In this document: piece by piece, positions 42,328 to 53,290 of the stretch
Numbering within the stretch: the first letter of the stretch is position 1
How the letters are laid out: the number at the start of each line of letters is the position of its first letter
NCBI GenBank assembly: GCA_019279435.1
Contig: JAAALK010000287.1
Span: forward strand, 80,975,886-81,039,885
Origin: Zizania palustris
Taxonomy: Eukaryota; Streptophyta; Magnoliopsida; Poales; Poaceae
DNA: 64,000 bases
Reading direction: 5' to 3'
The notes under the pieces: model-generated
Told to the model about the DNA's origin: nothing
Seen by the model: the letters and a program-made list of their open reading frames with translations, nothing else
Databases searched by the model: none
Made by a program: the position numbers and the translations under genes

Positions 42328-43499
42328 TGATATGCCCAAACCGACCACACCATCAAGTATACCGACTACATCAAGCAAGATGGAACAATCATCAAGTCAA
42401 GCTGAACCAGCTCATGTCTTCGATGGACCAATTACTCGTAACCGAGTTAAACAGCTACAACAAGAGGTGCACGCGCTACTTTGTGAAATTCCATTTATTA
42501 ATGAGAATTATATACTTCCTAAATCGTGCATGTTGCTATTACTCAGGTTCACCAAGGAGGATGACAAGGACATGTCGAGACTGAACCAGAGAGGAGAACT
42601 ACGTCGAACCAGTTCGGCATGGCAGAACTGTCATGAAGAAACAGTCATATCTCTTGATTCATAAAAGCTTTGAAGGTCCATGAGTACTTGTTGGAAAGGT
42701 GTTGAAGTCAACTTTCTAATGCCACTAAGTTCCGAGTGCTTTAGAGCTTCCAGCTTGGCAGCTGAGTGCTTTTGTTGCAGACTGTTCAGAAGATCAATAG
42801 TCAGCTTGATATCCAAGTTTTCCGTGAGAAACTTTATCGCTCTACAATATTTCGTGAAGCATTCTACACATGGTGTGAAAGTTTATCAAATTAGCTTTCC
42901 AACGCATCTGGTCCCGCGTCTTTTGGATGTTCCTAGGTGGAGTTATGATTAAAACATTGAATACCACTCGGAAGGCCAGAAGACAAGCGGGAGATTGACG
43001 ACCACTGCATGAATGATCAAAACCGTTGGCCTTCCACCTTCCCACGTGAATCTTTCAGTTCACATATATTTTAGAGACTAGTTATTAGTATAAATACCCC
43101 TTATTTGTAAGCCAAGGGGGACTTTTTGATGAATTAAGATTATTCCAGTGATATGTGCAGCCGAGCTGCTTGAGTGTCTTACTCAACCCTTGTTCTTCCT
43201 TGTTCTTCTTGAACTTGTGGAGAGATCTCTCTGAGATCCACTAATTCGTGCTCTGCGGGTTCCAGTACGGCTGCCCCGTCTTGTGTGGATTAGCTCCGGT
43301 TGTGGTTCTACGGTCGTTCGGAGATCGAGTCGAAGTCTTCGCGGTTTCGGTGTCTCTCTCCCCGTCGCTTGGTCGCATCCAACCTTGGCCAGGTGTAAAG
43401 CCTTTTACCCCGCTGAATTTTTTCAGCAAGTTATCCCATTACCTAAACCTACTGTCGTGAAGATCGGGCCAATTCGCCGAGCCGATTCGGTGCGTATCA
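42328..43499 (+). repeat. 3' LTR of element F (1172 bp)
   Basis: It differs from the 5' LTR by about 17 substitutions and one single-base loss (GTTATCCCATT against GTTATCCCCATT), counted by eye. It starts right after the PPT. What follows it (43500-43535) is the element's own PBS region rather than flanking DNA. Confidence 0.95.
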
Positions 43500-43535
43500 A
43501 GTGGTATCAGAGCTATCGTTGTCACAATAGGTTTC
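43500..43535 (+). other. Second PBS and leader start after F's 3' LTR
   Basis: AG spacer and TGGTATCAGAGC (43502-43513) then CTATCGTTGTCACAATAGG repeat the start of the internal region of F (36890-36925) with a few differences. The sequence therefore continues into a second F-type internal region before the gap. Confidence 0.9.
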
Positions 43536-44535
43536 NNNNNNNNNNNNNNNNNNNNNNNNNNNNNNNNNNNNNNNNNNNNNNNNNNNNNNNNNNNNNNNNN
43601 NNNNNNNNNNNNNNNNNNNNNNNNNNNNNNNNNNNNNNNNNNNNNNNNNNNNNNNNNNNNNNNNNNNNNNNNNNNNNNNNNNNNNNNNNNNNNNNNNNNN
43701 NNNNNNNNNNNNNNNNNNNNNNNNNNNNNNNNNNNNNNNNNNNNNNNNNNNNNNNNNNNNNNNNNNNNNNNNNNNNNNNNNNNNNNNNNNNNNNNNNNNN
43801 NNNNNNNNNNNNNNNNNNNNNNNNNNNNNNNNNNNNNNNNNNNNNNNNNNNNNNNNNNNNNNNNNNNNNNNNNNNNNNNNNNNNNNNNNNNNNNNNNNNN
43901 NNNNNNNNNNNNNNNNNNNNNNNNNNNNNNNNNNNNNNNNNNNNNNNNNNNNNNNNNNNNNNNNNNNNNNNNNNNNNNNNNNNNNNNNNNNNNNNNNNNN
44001 NNNNNNNNNNNNNNNNNNNNNNNNNNNNNNNNNNNNNNNNNNNNNNNNNNNNNNNNNNNNNNNNNNNNNNNNNNNNNNNNNNNNNNNNNNNNNNNNNNNN
44101 NNNNNNNNNNNNNNNNNNNNNNNNNNNNNNNNNNNNNNNNNNNNNNNNNNNNNNNNNNNNNNNNNNNNNNNNNNNNNNNNNNNNNNNNNNNNNNNNNNNN
44201 NNNNNNNNNNNNNNNNNNNNNNNNNNNNNNNNNNNNNNNNNNNNNNNNNNNNNNNNNNNNNNNNNNNNNNNNNNNNNNNNNNNNNNNNNNNNNNNNNNNN
44301 NNNNNNNNNNNNNNNNNNNNNNNNNNNNNNNNNNNNNNNNNNNNNNNNNNNNNNNNNNNNNNNNNNNNNNNNNNNNNNNNNNNNNNNNNNNNNNNNNNNN
44401 NNNNNNNNNNNNNNNNNNNNNNNNNNNNNNNNNNNNNNNNNNNNNNNNNNNNNNNNNNNNNNNNNNNNNNNNNNNNNNNNNNNNNNNNNNNNNNNNNNNN
44501 NNNNNNNNNNNNNNNNNNNNNNNNNNNNNNNNNNN
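43536..44535. other. Assembly gap of exactly 1000 N
   Basis: One thousand undetermined bases, a round number typical of a placeholder for unknown length. The left flank is F-type leader and the right flank is antisense copia gag, so the two sides are not colinear and the missing part may be long. Confidence 0.98.
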
Positions 44536-44855
44536 ATTTGGTGCCTAGCCTTAATCTGTTTAGAGCCCTCATGAAAAATAGTGAGAGTAGTCCTAATTTC
44601 CCTAGCTGTCCTAAGGTGCTGAACCCTATCAAACTCACTCCGACTCAAACCAATGGACAATATGTTTCTAGCTTTAGAGTTAGAATTATACTGATCTTTT
44701 TCTATTTGAGAGGTGCGGGTTTCACGGATGGAGTATTGTGAGTCCACAATCTCCCAAATTGCATTTCTTTGACTTAACAAGTAAGCCTCCATGCGCACCT
44801 TCTAGTATGCAAAATCAGTCCCTTCGAACAGAGGTATTTTACTAACTCTGTCCAT
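44536..44855 (-). pseudogene. gag N-terminus of copia G
   Basis: It starts at ATG 44855 (minus) and reads VSKIPLFEGTDFAY, then TAG where K has Trp (TAC-TGG in K, TAC-TAG here), KVRMEAYLLSQRNAIWEIV, SKARNILSIGLSRSEFDRV and HEGSKQIKARHQ, up to the gap. Apart from the stop the frame is intact, unlike K, which has two frameshifts in the same stretch. Confidence 0.87.
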
Positions 44856-44906
44856 ATCGCTGAAAGATCACAAAACCAGTTAAGGTCAACTGGTGATCTT
44901 AACCTA

Positions 44907-44917
44907 CTCTGATACCA
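44907..44917 (-). other. Primer-binding site of copia G
   Basis: On the minus strand TGGTATCAGAG, 2 bp after the LTR end CCAACA, matches the initiator tRNA-Met complement. Confidence 0.88.
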
Positions 44918-44919
44918 AT

Positions 44920-46832
44920 TGTTGGACTAAAAAGGACGACCAAAGGGGGGTGAATGGGAGCTTTTAAAATTTCAGGCTAAAAATAGCCTTCTGTTTTAAT
45001 TCAGTCTCCTATGGAACAGCCTTCGAACTCACCCTTCGGAGGTATTTCACAGATCCGAAACCAGGCTTCGCTAGGAGCAAAAGTTCGAAGTCAAGAAGAC
45101 TTCGCTCAACCCGCAAAACCAAAAACTCAACTCTGCTAAGTCAGTGCAGGCTCCACCCACTAGGTGCCTTGAGCAGACTTCGCACTTCACCCTTCGCAGG
45201 AGGTGGTTTCCCTCTATGGACTTTGACCTAAAAGCGAATAGAACCGATTTTGCTAAGACAACGGGCTGTGCTAAAAACTTCGATAGATAGAGAAAAGCAG
45301 ACTTCAATCTCAGCTACACTCAGTGCTTCGCTAGTAATCAGTGAGGACTCGCCTCAAGTTTACACAGAGCGAACTCACACTGAGAAACACACTTCGCACA
45401 TACGGATCCCTCACACAGTTGTCCAAAAACACCCTAGTGCACAAACTCAAACCAGGAAGAAGTGGAGCACAAAGAAATCAAGACATGCAGTGCAAAGCGC
45501 GCATACAAGTTCAAGTAGTAAATGGAAAACAAAATCAATGTTTCATTGCTTGAATAGGGAACACAAAAAGAACTCACAAACTGAATACAAGAGTGGCGGC
45601 TAGCTCTAGAGTTCTGAAAATGGCTGCTCAAAGTGTTACTGTTGTCTAGTCAGCCTTCACTATTTATAGGCACTATTCAGACCTATGAATAGACTACTTT
45701 ACCCCTAGGGTTTACATTGTTTTTTTCTCTCTCAAAGGGGGGGGGTACAGATGGTAGTCTACTTTATTTGGAGACTTCTTTTGTCAGCTTCGTCGAGGAG
45801 ACATCATCAGCTTTTGCAAAGCAGACACGATCAGCTTTTTTAGATTTTAGAGTCTTCTAAAGCCTCCCTTCGCACGCAAGAGGTGCGGTAGCTTCGGTGA
45901 GAAGCCTTGAGTCAGACGCCCTTCGCTTCACCGAAGTCAGCCTTCAATACAATGATGGTTTTGAGCTGAAGCCGTCAAAGCCCTTGAGTCTTCGCACCGG
46001 ACACCTTCGGATTGGATCACCACGGCTTCGCATCTACTCCAAGCTCAAACTTCGCCCGTCCATGTACCGAAGCCATGCAGAGCCGAAGTACTTCAAGACA
46101 GCCACACTCCGAAGACCCACCTTCGGAGTACCACCCTTCAAAGTCCCTCCTTCGTCCAAGGCCTCGGCATGAAGTATTCCATAATCACTTCGTCATAGTG
46201 TCTCTCCCCGAGCACACTCCTTGACAAGCCTCACCTGGACCATGCCTTCGATGTACCTTGACTCCTGAGACCTCCGTCGGGTGTCCCTTCAAGTGCCTCC
46301 CTCCGGAGCACACTTCAAGCGGCTTGCCTCAATGCTGAGGACTTCATCTCAGGGTACCTTCTGCCGGAGCCACCCTCCGCACTCTCTGCCTTCACCTGGC
46401 ACACCTTGACCCGAGAACCGATCTCGACCCCTCACAGCCTTCGTGACCAAGCTCCCCGCTTGCCTGGCATCAAGCCTCCCACTTGACCCAGGTTCACTTG
46501 TTGTAGACTGCCCATCGCCTCCAAAGTCACCTGCGCACCACCGACAAATAGACAAGTGTTTTCAGTACCCCGGAGACCTCTCCGGTAACCAACCTTTGGT
46601 ACACACTCCAGTGTATAGCACAAAGTACCGAACCCTTCGGCACAACCAACTCATTGTGTACTGTCGGACCCCTCTGACAGTAACACTCCGCTGCAACAGC
46701 CGCAGCAACCAGACCCACCGAACCCTTCGGTGAAACACCCTCCGAACCCCTTCGGAGAGACCCCTTCAAATCCAGAAGGTAAATCCTGTCAATCACTCAT
46801 CACAGATTCCAAAACCAACCCTAGGTTTCTCA
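44920..46832 (-). repeat. 5' LTR of copia G (1913 bp)
   Basis: On the minus strand it runs from TGAGAAACCTAGGGTTGG (46832) to GTCCAACA (44920). It is rich in CGAAGG/CCTTCG words and matches the K LTR over its length. A run of G at about 45737-45746 and the TATTTATAGG motif at about 45661-45670 (TATA box on the minus strand) are visible. Confidence 0.9.
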
Positions 46833-47319
46833 GAGGGCTTCCAGGCAAACCCATGAAGGTAGTACAGGAAAGTAAATAAAAGTAAAGGTACGGTTCAAAC
46901 TAGGGTTTGAAGTTGGCTTGTGTTGTGCGGGGTCTGATGAACTGGCCTCACCCCTATATTTATAGGGGCTAGTCTTCTTATCTCTAATACTAATCTGATA
47001 AGATTTAGCCTAATCAAGTTTAGGGATAAAAAATAACCAGAATCAGTATCAAACTTTATCTCCGAAGATGGCCCGAAGTGGTCCTTCGACAGGCCTACCG
47101 AAGCCTGCTTCCTCGGTCTGAAGCTTCAATGAGGCAGGCCTCCGAAGGGCCTTCGGGCCGAAGCCAGCAGGCTGCTAAAAGGCCTCCGAGGTCTCATGTC
47201 TGATGGGCCTTCGGCACTACAAGGCTTCGGCGTGCACCAGGACTTGTATTTTTGGCCCAAATTACCAAAATTTATATTTTGACAATCATGACCATTAATG
47301 CCATTTTTAGCTATCAACA
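46833..47319 (-). repeat. 3' LTR of element H, partial
   Basis: On the minus strand it starts TGTTGATAGCTAAAAATGGC (47319) directly after the purine-rich stretch GGCAGGGCGACATG (47320-47333). It contains CTATAAATATAGGGG (about 46957-46972), a TATA box. Its end is lost at the junction with copia G. Confidence 0.75.
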
Positions 47320-47361
47320 CATGTCGCCCTGCCTTTTAGTGAACTAAGTGAACAAAGTGAA

Positions 47362-48540
47362 CTAAAAGCATAATGTGCTATGGACGATACCATATATATC
47401 GGCCTTTCGACACTTTAAAGCGCATTGCCACACACTTGGGAAGTATTTCTTCAAATATCTGTCATTTAATGCTCTTTGAAATCGCTCTCCTTGTAGAGAT
47501 TCTAACAAGTATGCATTACCTATAGCGATTTTAGCCACTTTGAAAGGACCTTTCCAACTAGGCGACCATTTACTATATTTGGTGCTCTTAGTGCCTAAGG
47601 GAAAAATCGTCTTCCAAACCAAATCACCAACTTGTAATGATTTCGACTTAACTCTTTTATTTTAGGCTCTAGCTATCCTTATTTTGTCTTTCTGTATAGC
47701 TTCTGAAGCCCTCAACCTCTTATCGGGCACTTCCTCCAAATTATCTTTTAAAAGAGTTTCATATTCATCGACCGATAAGCCATCTTGTTTAAGAAATCTT
47801 AAAGAGCCAAGATTTACCTCTACTGGTATAATGACTTTTGTCCATATACCAGCTCATATGGACTAACTTTTGTAGCACCGTGCTTTGCAACTCTACAAGC
47901 CCACAATGCTTCTGAAAGCACTTCATACCACATTTTAGGGAACTCTTCAATTTTCTTCTTAATGAGCTTAATTACAGTTTTATTACTACACTTGGCCTGA
48001 CCATTGGGCTAAGCATAGTATGGTGAATAGTTTATTAACTTAATACCATAAAATTTGGAAAAGTCTCTCACTTCTTCAGCAATAAATGAAGTACCTTGAT
48101 CTGTGGTGAGAGTTTGGGGAATACCGAATCTATGTATAATGTGCTTCAAGATGAAATTAGTTACCTCATTGTGAGTCATGTTCTTGAGAGGCACAACTTC
48201 GGTCCATTTGGTGAAGTAGTCTATCGCCATTAGCACGAACGTAACATATGCCCTTTTGAAGAGGGAGGATGAATTTAGCCCATGAAGTCTAAACCCCAAC
48301 CTCAGAACGGACATGGCTTGATATTATGATTAAGTAGCGATGCAGCGGCTAACTAAATATTACCAAACTTTTGAAATGCTTCACACTCTCTATAATATTT
48401 AAAACAATCCTCAATCATATTCGGCCAGTAGAAGTCTGCTCTTTTGAGCATCCAACTCATTTTCTGGGCTGACTGATGACTGCCACAAAACCCCTCATGG
48501 ACCTCTCCTGTAGATACTTTGGACTAATCAGCATCTAAGC
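47362..48540 (-). pseudogene. integrase of element H
   Basis: The core is recognised from FVLMAIDYFTKWTEVVPL, HRFGIPQTLTTDQGTSF and GIKLINYSPYYA (48009-48314), then TAG at the expected Gln, then SNKTVIKLIKKKIEEFP-like sequence. The C-terminal part reads VWKTIFPLGTKSTKYSKW and GPFKVAKIAIGNAYLLES. The zinc-binding region at about 48400-48520 is degenerate. Multiple stops are present. Confidence 0.82.
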
Positions 48541-49074
48541 ACATTAGAATTACTCCATCGATAGTTCGGCGGTAGAATACATCATCTAGCAACACAAACT
48601 TAAATGCTTGTCGCCAAACTTTCTGATCAATCTTTTGATTGGTATCTCTTAAATATTGGACGATTGGAATTCTCCAATCATCCTTATGGACATCTAGAGG
48701 GTTTGCTAACTCTTTTCCCAAAGTGACCTCTAAATTGCTAACTTCGGAGTGCCCCCAGGTCTTTCCTGTTTCTACTGAAGGCTGATCGGATCGGCCATGC
48801 GGAGCCGATTAGACCAAGGTCCTCCGCCGAAAGGTTCTAGTGTGCGGAGACCTCTGTTTCTCAGTAGGCTTCGGCGTGAGGGCTCCGACATGCCGGATCC
48901 TTTAGTGGATGAAGGGCTCCAGCACGAGGGCTCCGGCATGCAACATCCTTTGGAGGTCGGAGTGGTCCGATCCAGAGGGTCCGATGGACCTCGTATCCGC
49001 TTGAAGTCTCTGGCTTCGGTAGTGAGACCAAGTATTGACTTTTCCTGTACAGAAAATTTTCCTCTCCTGACATG
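48541..49074 (-). other. RNase H-integrase spacer of element H
   Basis: The first part still encodes the spacer (MGKELANPLDVHKDDWRIPI, FVLLDDVFYRRTIDGV at 48524-48721). From about 48780 to 49020 the sequence is markedly more GC-rich than its surroundings and holds a 48-bp near-repeat (GAGGGCTCCGACATGC at 48878 and GAGGGCTCCGGCATGC at 48926). No separate gene was found. Confidence 0.55.
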
Positions 49075-49677
49075 ATAGGTAGATGATTGCTAAGCCAAAT
49101 CATTTGCAATTGAATTGGCTTCTCTTGACATGTGAGAAATTTTGAATTCGTCGAAAGTAGCAACTATGTCTACATATTTATCCAAGTAACTGTTTAGGAA
49201 GCCATTAAAACATTGAGCACTTTTAGCTACTTGTTGTACTACTAACAAAGAGTAACCATGCACATGAACATGTTTAATACCCATGGATTCTAGCAGCTCA
49301 GCTTGATTGATAGTAGAATGAAATTCTAAGCGGGCCGAGGTCTCAAAGCGCATGCCACTAGGTGATACGAGAACTACTCTGATACCTTGGCCATTCTTCC
49401 AAGCCAAACCATCAAAATAAAGATTCTATGGCACTACTTCAATTAGAGCAATACTGTTATTCCAATAGATATCTACGTGGTGATCAACTATAAAGTTAGC
49501 GATGATTTGGCCTTTCATGGCCCTTAGAGGTTCATAAGCCAAATTATATTCAATCAGAGAATAAGCCCACTTTCTGATTCTACTACCCAGAATCGACTTT
49601 TGCAACATGTACTTTATGACGTCGGTTTGACAAGCGACAATGTAGCGCCAGCATTCTTTAAACCAAAAGTGATAATG
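49075..49677 (-). pseudogene. gypsy RNase H end and aRNH of element H
   Basis: The stretch begins with FGLKNAGAT (RT, 49645-49670) fused to VIKYMLQKSILGSRIRKW, the connection/RNase H region. Then come YEPLRAMKGQIIANFIVDH and the aRNH: GQGIRVVLVSPSGMRF, INQAELLESMG (a deletion removes about eight residues after the Glu region), VHVHGYSLLVVQQVAKS (the catalytic Asp of GDS is Tyr) and SREANSIANDLA. It is not functional. Confidence 0.82.
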
Positions 49678-52074
49678 TGAAACCAAGGGTGGTTTCGGTC
49701 TGGATGATGAGTGATTGACAAGGATGAGCGTCTGAGCGGTTGAGTGGTTGAGGTTGGTTGAGTGCATCGAGGTTTTCGATGTGAAATGGAGGTTCGGCTG
49801 CCAAGGGTTTTGGTGGTGCGTCACGTTCTTGTTTTGGCTTGTCTTGTTTGTGCAGGGAGGAGATGCTAACCAATTGTCGACGGCGGGTGATCGAGGGTCG
49901 AGCGGGGAGTTTGATGTCGGAGGATCAGGGAGGCCGGACTAAGCTAGAGAAGATCTCAAGAGTGCACGAAGAGACGGAGCGAGACTTGGACGGACGGGTG
50001 ACTGCGACGGAGTGACGACCGGGTTTCCGAGAGGGCAGCCAGGACAAGCATTCCGGTGGCTCGAGGGGATCGAGAGCGGAAGTGGTTTGCCGGTGCTTAG
50101 AGTCACGAAACGGTGTCACGAGTCAAAGGGTTGAGAGGCTTTGTCGGTTTTTGCTGAAAACCGTCACAAATCTAGTTTGTTGATTTTAATAGTTTGGAGT
50201 CTTTTTACTTTGAGTCAATGTGTAATAAAAGGTTGTGAGACTAGAGTTAGTGTACTCCTTTAGTATATTTTTCATAATTTTCTAATTCTAAAAATATATA
50301 TTACAAGGAATATGACTTTTGTGTAATTTTCAATTATAGAGGGTTCTTTTTAGAAAATACCCACCATGGTTGGCCTATAAATTGGGGACCATATCCATGG
50401 GCAGGTGAGAGTTTTTTTGGTTGTATTTTGGCTGAACCAAATATAAATGTTATACACATTTTGGTTGTTCTTGTTGCTTGAAATCAAAATTGGGCGACAT
50501 TGTTTACAATCAACAGGAAGAGTGCAGTTTTTTCTCTCCGAGCACAGGTGAGTTTTCAGACTGCATTCGTTTTTGTGCTGCATTTTCTCGTGAATCTAGT
50601 GCAGAAGTTGATGTTGATGTTTATACATCCTTTGTCGTGGATGTTTTGAATGATCCATTTTTGAAAGTTGCAAGTGATTTTTGTGAATCTTTCTTAATTC
50701 TTTTGCTGATCAAACGAGGCATCATAGTTCTGGAATTTAACTCTGGCTGAAATGGTTGTGTTTGTGTAGCCCTCTACATGTTTGATGAAATGTTTCTACA
50801 AGTGTTCATCAACATCTTGGATGATACTTGGATTGTTTCTTGAGTGATTTCATGATTGAATGATGAACTAATTATATTTCATGTAAGGATAAAGTTGTTA
50901 TTTCTGAGTTTCAACTAGAAATATTTGAGAATCCTATCTCTAGAAGTATCTTGAGTTATTTTTGCGTGGATTCGGTTTTTTAGTGAGTTATCTGGAGTTT
51001 TTCATTACAGAACATGGCTTGGACGTCCATGTAACTTTTGATGTGAATGATCTGGATGTTCCATTTTCGAAGTTCGCAAAAGTTTTTGATCACTTCTGCA
51101 TGTGTTTTTCTGCCCAACAAAGTACCTAAATGATTCTTAACACTTGTAATTTCTACTGTGTACATGTTCTGTTTTTAGTCCGGATTCAATCTTTAAGGAA
51201 ATATTTGATCTGTTTTGTTACTGTTTTTGGATCCAAGTTCTTCATAGACTTTGAAGATCATGTTTCCAGGGTTCTATTTTGGGAATTTTCAAGAGTTTTT
51301 GACCACTGCTACATATATTTTTCTGTCCAACAATGTGCATAAACAGTTCTGGAAACTTATGATTTCTGTTGATTGAGTTGTCTTCAGTTTGGATTCAATT
51401 TTTGAGGCGAGTCTTGATCTATTTTGGTACTATTATTGGACCTGAGTTCTCCATAACTTTTGTTTTCCAAGTTTCAAGGGTTTCATGTTCGAAATTTGCA
51501 GAAGGTTTTGACCAATGCTGCATATATTTTCCTGTCCAACAAAATGCATAAAAAGTTCTGAAAACTCCTGATTTCTGCCAAGTTGTGTTCTGTTTTCAGT
51601 CTGGATTCAAACTTTGAGGCGATTTTTAATTAGTTTTGGTTCTGTTTTTACCTGAGTTCTACATAACTCTTGTTGTCCAAGTTACAAGGGTTCCATGTTT
51701 GAAGTTTGCAAAAGGTTTTGAACAGAGCTACGTATTGTTTTTGGCTCATCTATATGCTATAAAAATTCTGGAAGGTGGTCATTTCCTGAAAATCTTGAAG
51801 GCTCAAAGTTGAATCTAGAAATATTTTTCTCCCTTATTTTTCTTTCCTAGCTTGCCGATCATGTGTTGCCGTATGCAGTGATGCTTTTCACCATGTGTGC
51901 AAATTCAGTGCTGGTGATCTCTCAATCTATCATTTGACATAATATCAGATAGGAGGGTGATAGCATCTGTTTTTATCAGAGTCATTACTACATCTACTTC
52001 CGCTTGTTCATATCCTCAAGAATTTTTCGAGGCGCCTATTCACCCCCCTCTAGTCACCATACCGATCCCACACA
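49678..52074 (+). repeat. Solo LTR I (2397 bp) with target duplication TAATG
   Basis: It runs from TGAAACCAAGGGTGG to CGATCCCACACA (TG...CA), flanked by TAATG at 49673-49677 and 52075-52079. Its first 45 bp resemble the copia G/K LTR start, and the end CACCCCCCTCTAGTC resembles their ends, so it is probably from a SIRE-type copia. No PBS, PPT or coding sequence is present: the internal part was lost by LTR-LTR recombination. The RT frame of H joins across it when one TAATG is removed. Confidence 0.93.
50950..51770 (+). repeat. ~210-bp tandem repeat inside solo LTR I
   Basis: Four degenerate units can be phased on the phrase GTTTTTGA(T/C)CAC or GGTTTTGA, at about 51081, 51294, 51504 and 51714 (spacing 213, 210, 210). 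Each unit also has TCTGTCCAACAA-like, TTTCAGTCTGGATTCAA-like and GAGTTCTCCATAACTTTTG-like phrases in the same order. The rest of the LTR (49678-50950) shows no repeat. Confidence 0.8.
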
Positions 52075-52760
52075 TAATGACCCACTAAAACAAACCGAAA
52101 AAACCAGGGCATCGAAAGGCTGTCTTGTAGATGTCCTCTTCGGCCATAAAAATTTGATTACAGCCAGAGTTGCCATTAAGAAAACTTAGTACCTTGTGTC
52201 CTGAAGCATCGTTGATTAGCATGTCGGCTATCGGCACGGGGTATTCGTCCTTCGGAGTGGCTTTGTTTAGATCTTGAAATCAATACAAACTCATATTTTG
52301 TCGCTCCCTTTCTTTCTACAGGCACAATGTTAGCCACCCATTCAGCATACCTGCATGGCCTAATAAATTCAGCCTTGAGTAATCGCTCTACCTCCTCTTT
52401 AACTCGGTCATACACGGCCAAATTAAAGCGACGAGGGAGCTGCTTATAAGGCTTAAACCCAGGTTTGATATGTAGCTGATGCTCTAGGAGCTCGCGGCTT
52501 AGTCCGGGCATCTCGCTATATTCCCATGCAAAACAATCGATGTACGACCGAATCAATTTTATTACTTTGACCTTTTCATCAGCATGCAAATTTTGGTTTA
52601 CAAAAGTCAGCCTTGGAATGTTATCATCGCCTATATCGACCTCTTCTAAAGGATCTACCGACGCAAAACCTTGTCCTAATTTTTCTACTTCACTAAAGTC
52701 TTCAATGGCTTCAGCTAAACCGTCTTTAGAAGATCGATATTGCTCCACGCGAGACTTCAG
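52075..52760 (-). pseudogene. reverse transcriptase N-terminal half of element H
   Basis: On the minus strand: EMPGLSRELLEHQLHIKPGF, YKQLPRRFNLAVYDRVKEEV, EFIRPCRYAEWVANIVPV, then (after a frame slip near 52270) GCNQIFMAEEDIYKTAF and RCPGFFGLF with a stop. The frame ends at the solo LTR and resumes with FGLKNAGAT at 49670. The palm motif with the catalytic DD is missing beyond that point. Confidence 0.87.
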
Positions 52761-52792
52761 CCAATCAAGATTACTTTTACTGGACATGAATA

Positions 52793-53290
52793 CTAAATTA
52801 GAAATAGCCATGCTACACTAGCTGGCTTTACATACACGGGTACAAAACGTCCCCTAGATACGCTAACGAAGTCATAATCTGAGAGGTCTCTACCTGACAG
52901 ACACTCTACTTTGTCATGGATGGCGTCGATGGACACATCGGCCAGTGCCACTTGGGCCGAAGTATATGCTGGTATGATCTCCACATCATCGTCGTCCAAT
53001 TGCATTAGGCATTGGTGCAAAGTAGAAGGAATACAACAATTTGCGTCAATCCAGTCACGCCCAAGTAGCACATTGTAGTTACCTTGCGCATCAACGACGA
53101 AAAATGATGTTGGTAACGTCTTGTTGCCCACTGTCAATTCTAGGGACAACACGCCTTTTGCTTCAGAACTCTTGCCGTTGAAGCCGTTGAGCATCAGGTT
53201 GGTTTTCTTTAGGTCTTCCTCGCCCCTGCCAAGCTTATTCAAAAGAGAGTATGACATTAAATTAACGATGGCTCCACCGTCGACAAGCAT
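52793..53290 (-). pseudogene. aspartic protease of element H
   Basis: MLVDGGAIVNLMSYSLLNKL carries the active site (VDGGA). ELTVGNKTLPTSFFVVDAQG and YNVLLGRDWIDANCCIPST are the following strand and the second hydrophobic-Gly motif. An acidic linker to RT follows. The frame is open for 165 codons, but it was part of a polyprotein and the element upstream and downstream is broken. Confidence 0.85.

Larger units (their letters stand above)
35717..43499 (+). mobile_element. Ty3/gypsy element F (CRM-like), with both LTRs
   Basis: TGATA...TATCA-bounded LTRs (35717-36889 and 42328-43499) flank PBS, gag, protease, RT, RNase H, integrase and PPT, total 7783 bp. No chromodomain is seen. The protease active site DNGSCNN, YFDD RT and the integrase tail (DLVWVHLRKDRFPEPRKSK) resemble grass elements usually placed near CRM; the lineage is not proven. 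It sits in E's protease-RT linker (left flank AAATT). The right flank is not E but another PBS, then the gap. By-eye LTR divergence is about 1.5%, so it is the youngest datable element here. Confidence 0.93.
44536..46832 (-). mobile_element. SIRE-like Ty1/copia element G, 5' part, minus strand
   Basis: On the minus strand: LTR 46832-44920, PBS, then the gag N-terminus, cut off by the assembly gap at 44535. It is closely related to K at 57545-64000 (same gag start, LTR about 80% alike by eye) but in opposite orientation. Its LTR abuts the 3' LTR of H at 46833, so it inserted in or next to that LTR. Confidence 0.9.

Noticed and set aside
43283..44798. Very long open frames across the N gap on both strands
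   Set aside because: They consist almost wholly of undetermined bases; only the short flanks are real (F LTR/leader and copia G gag).
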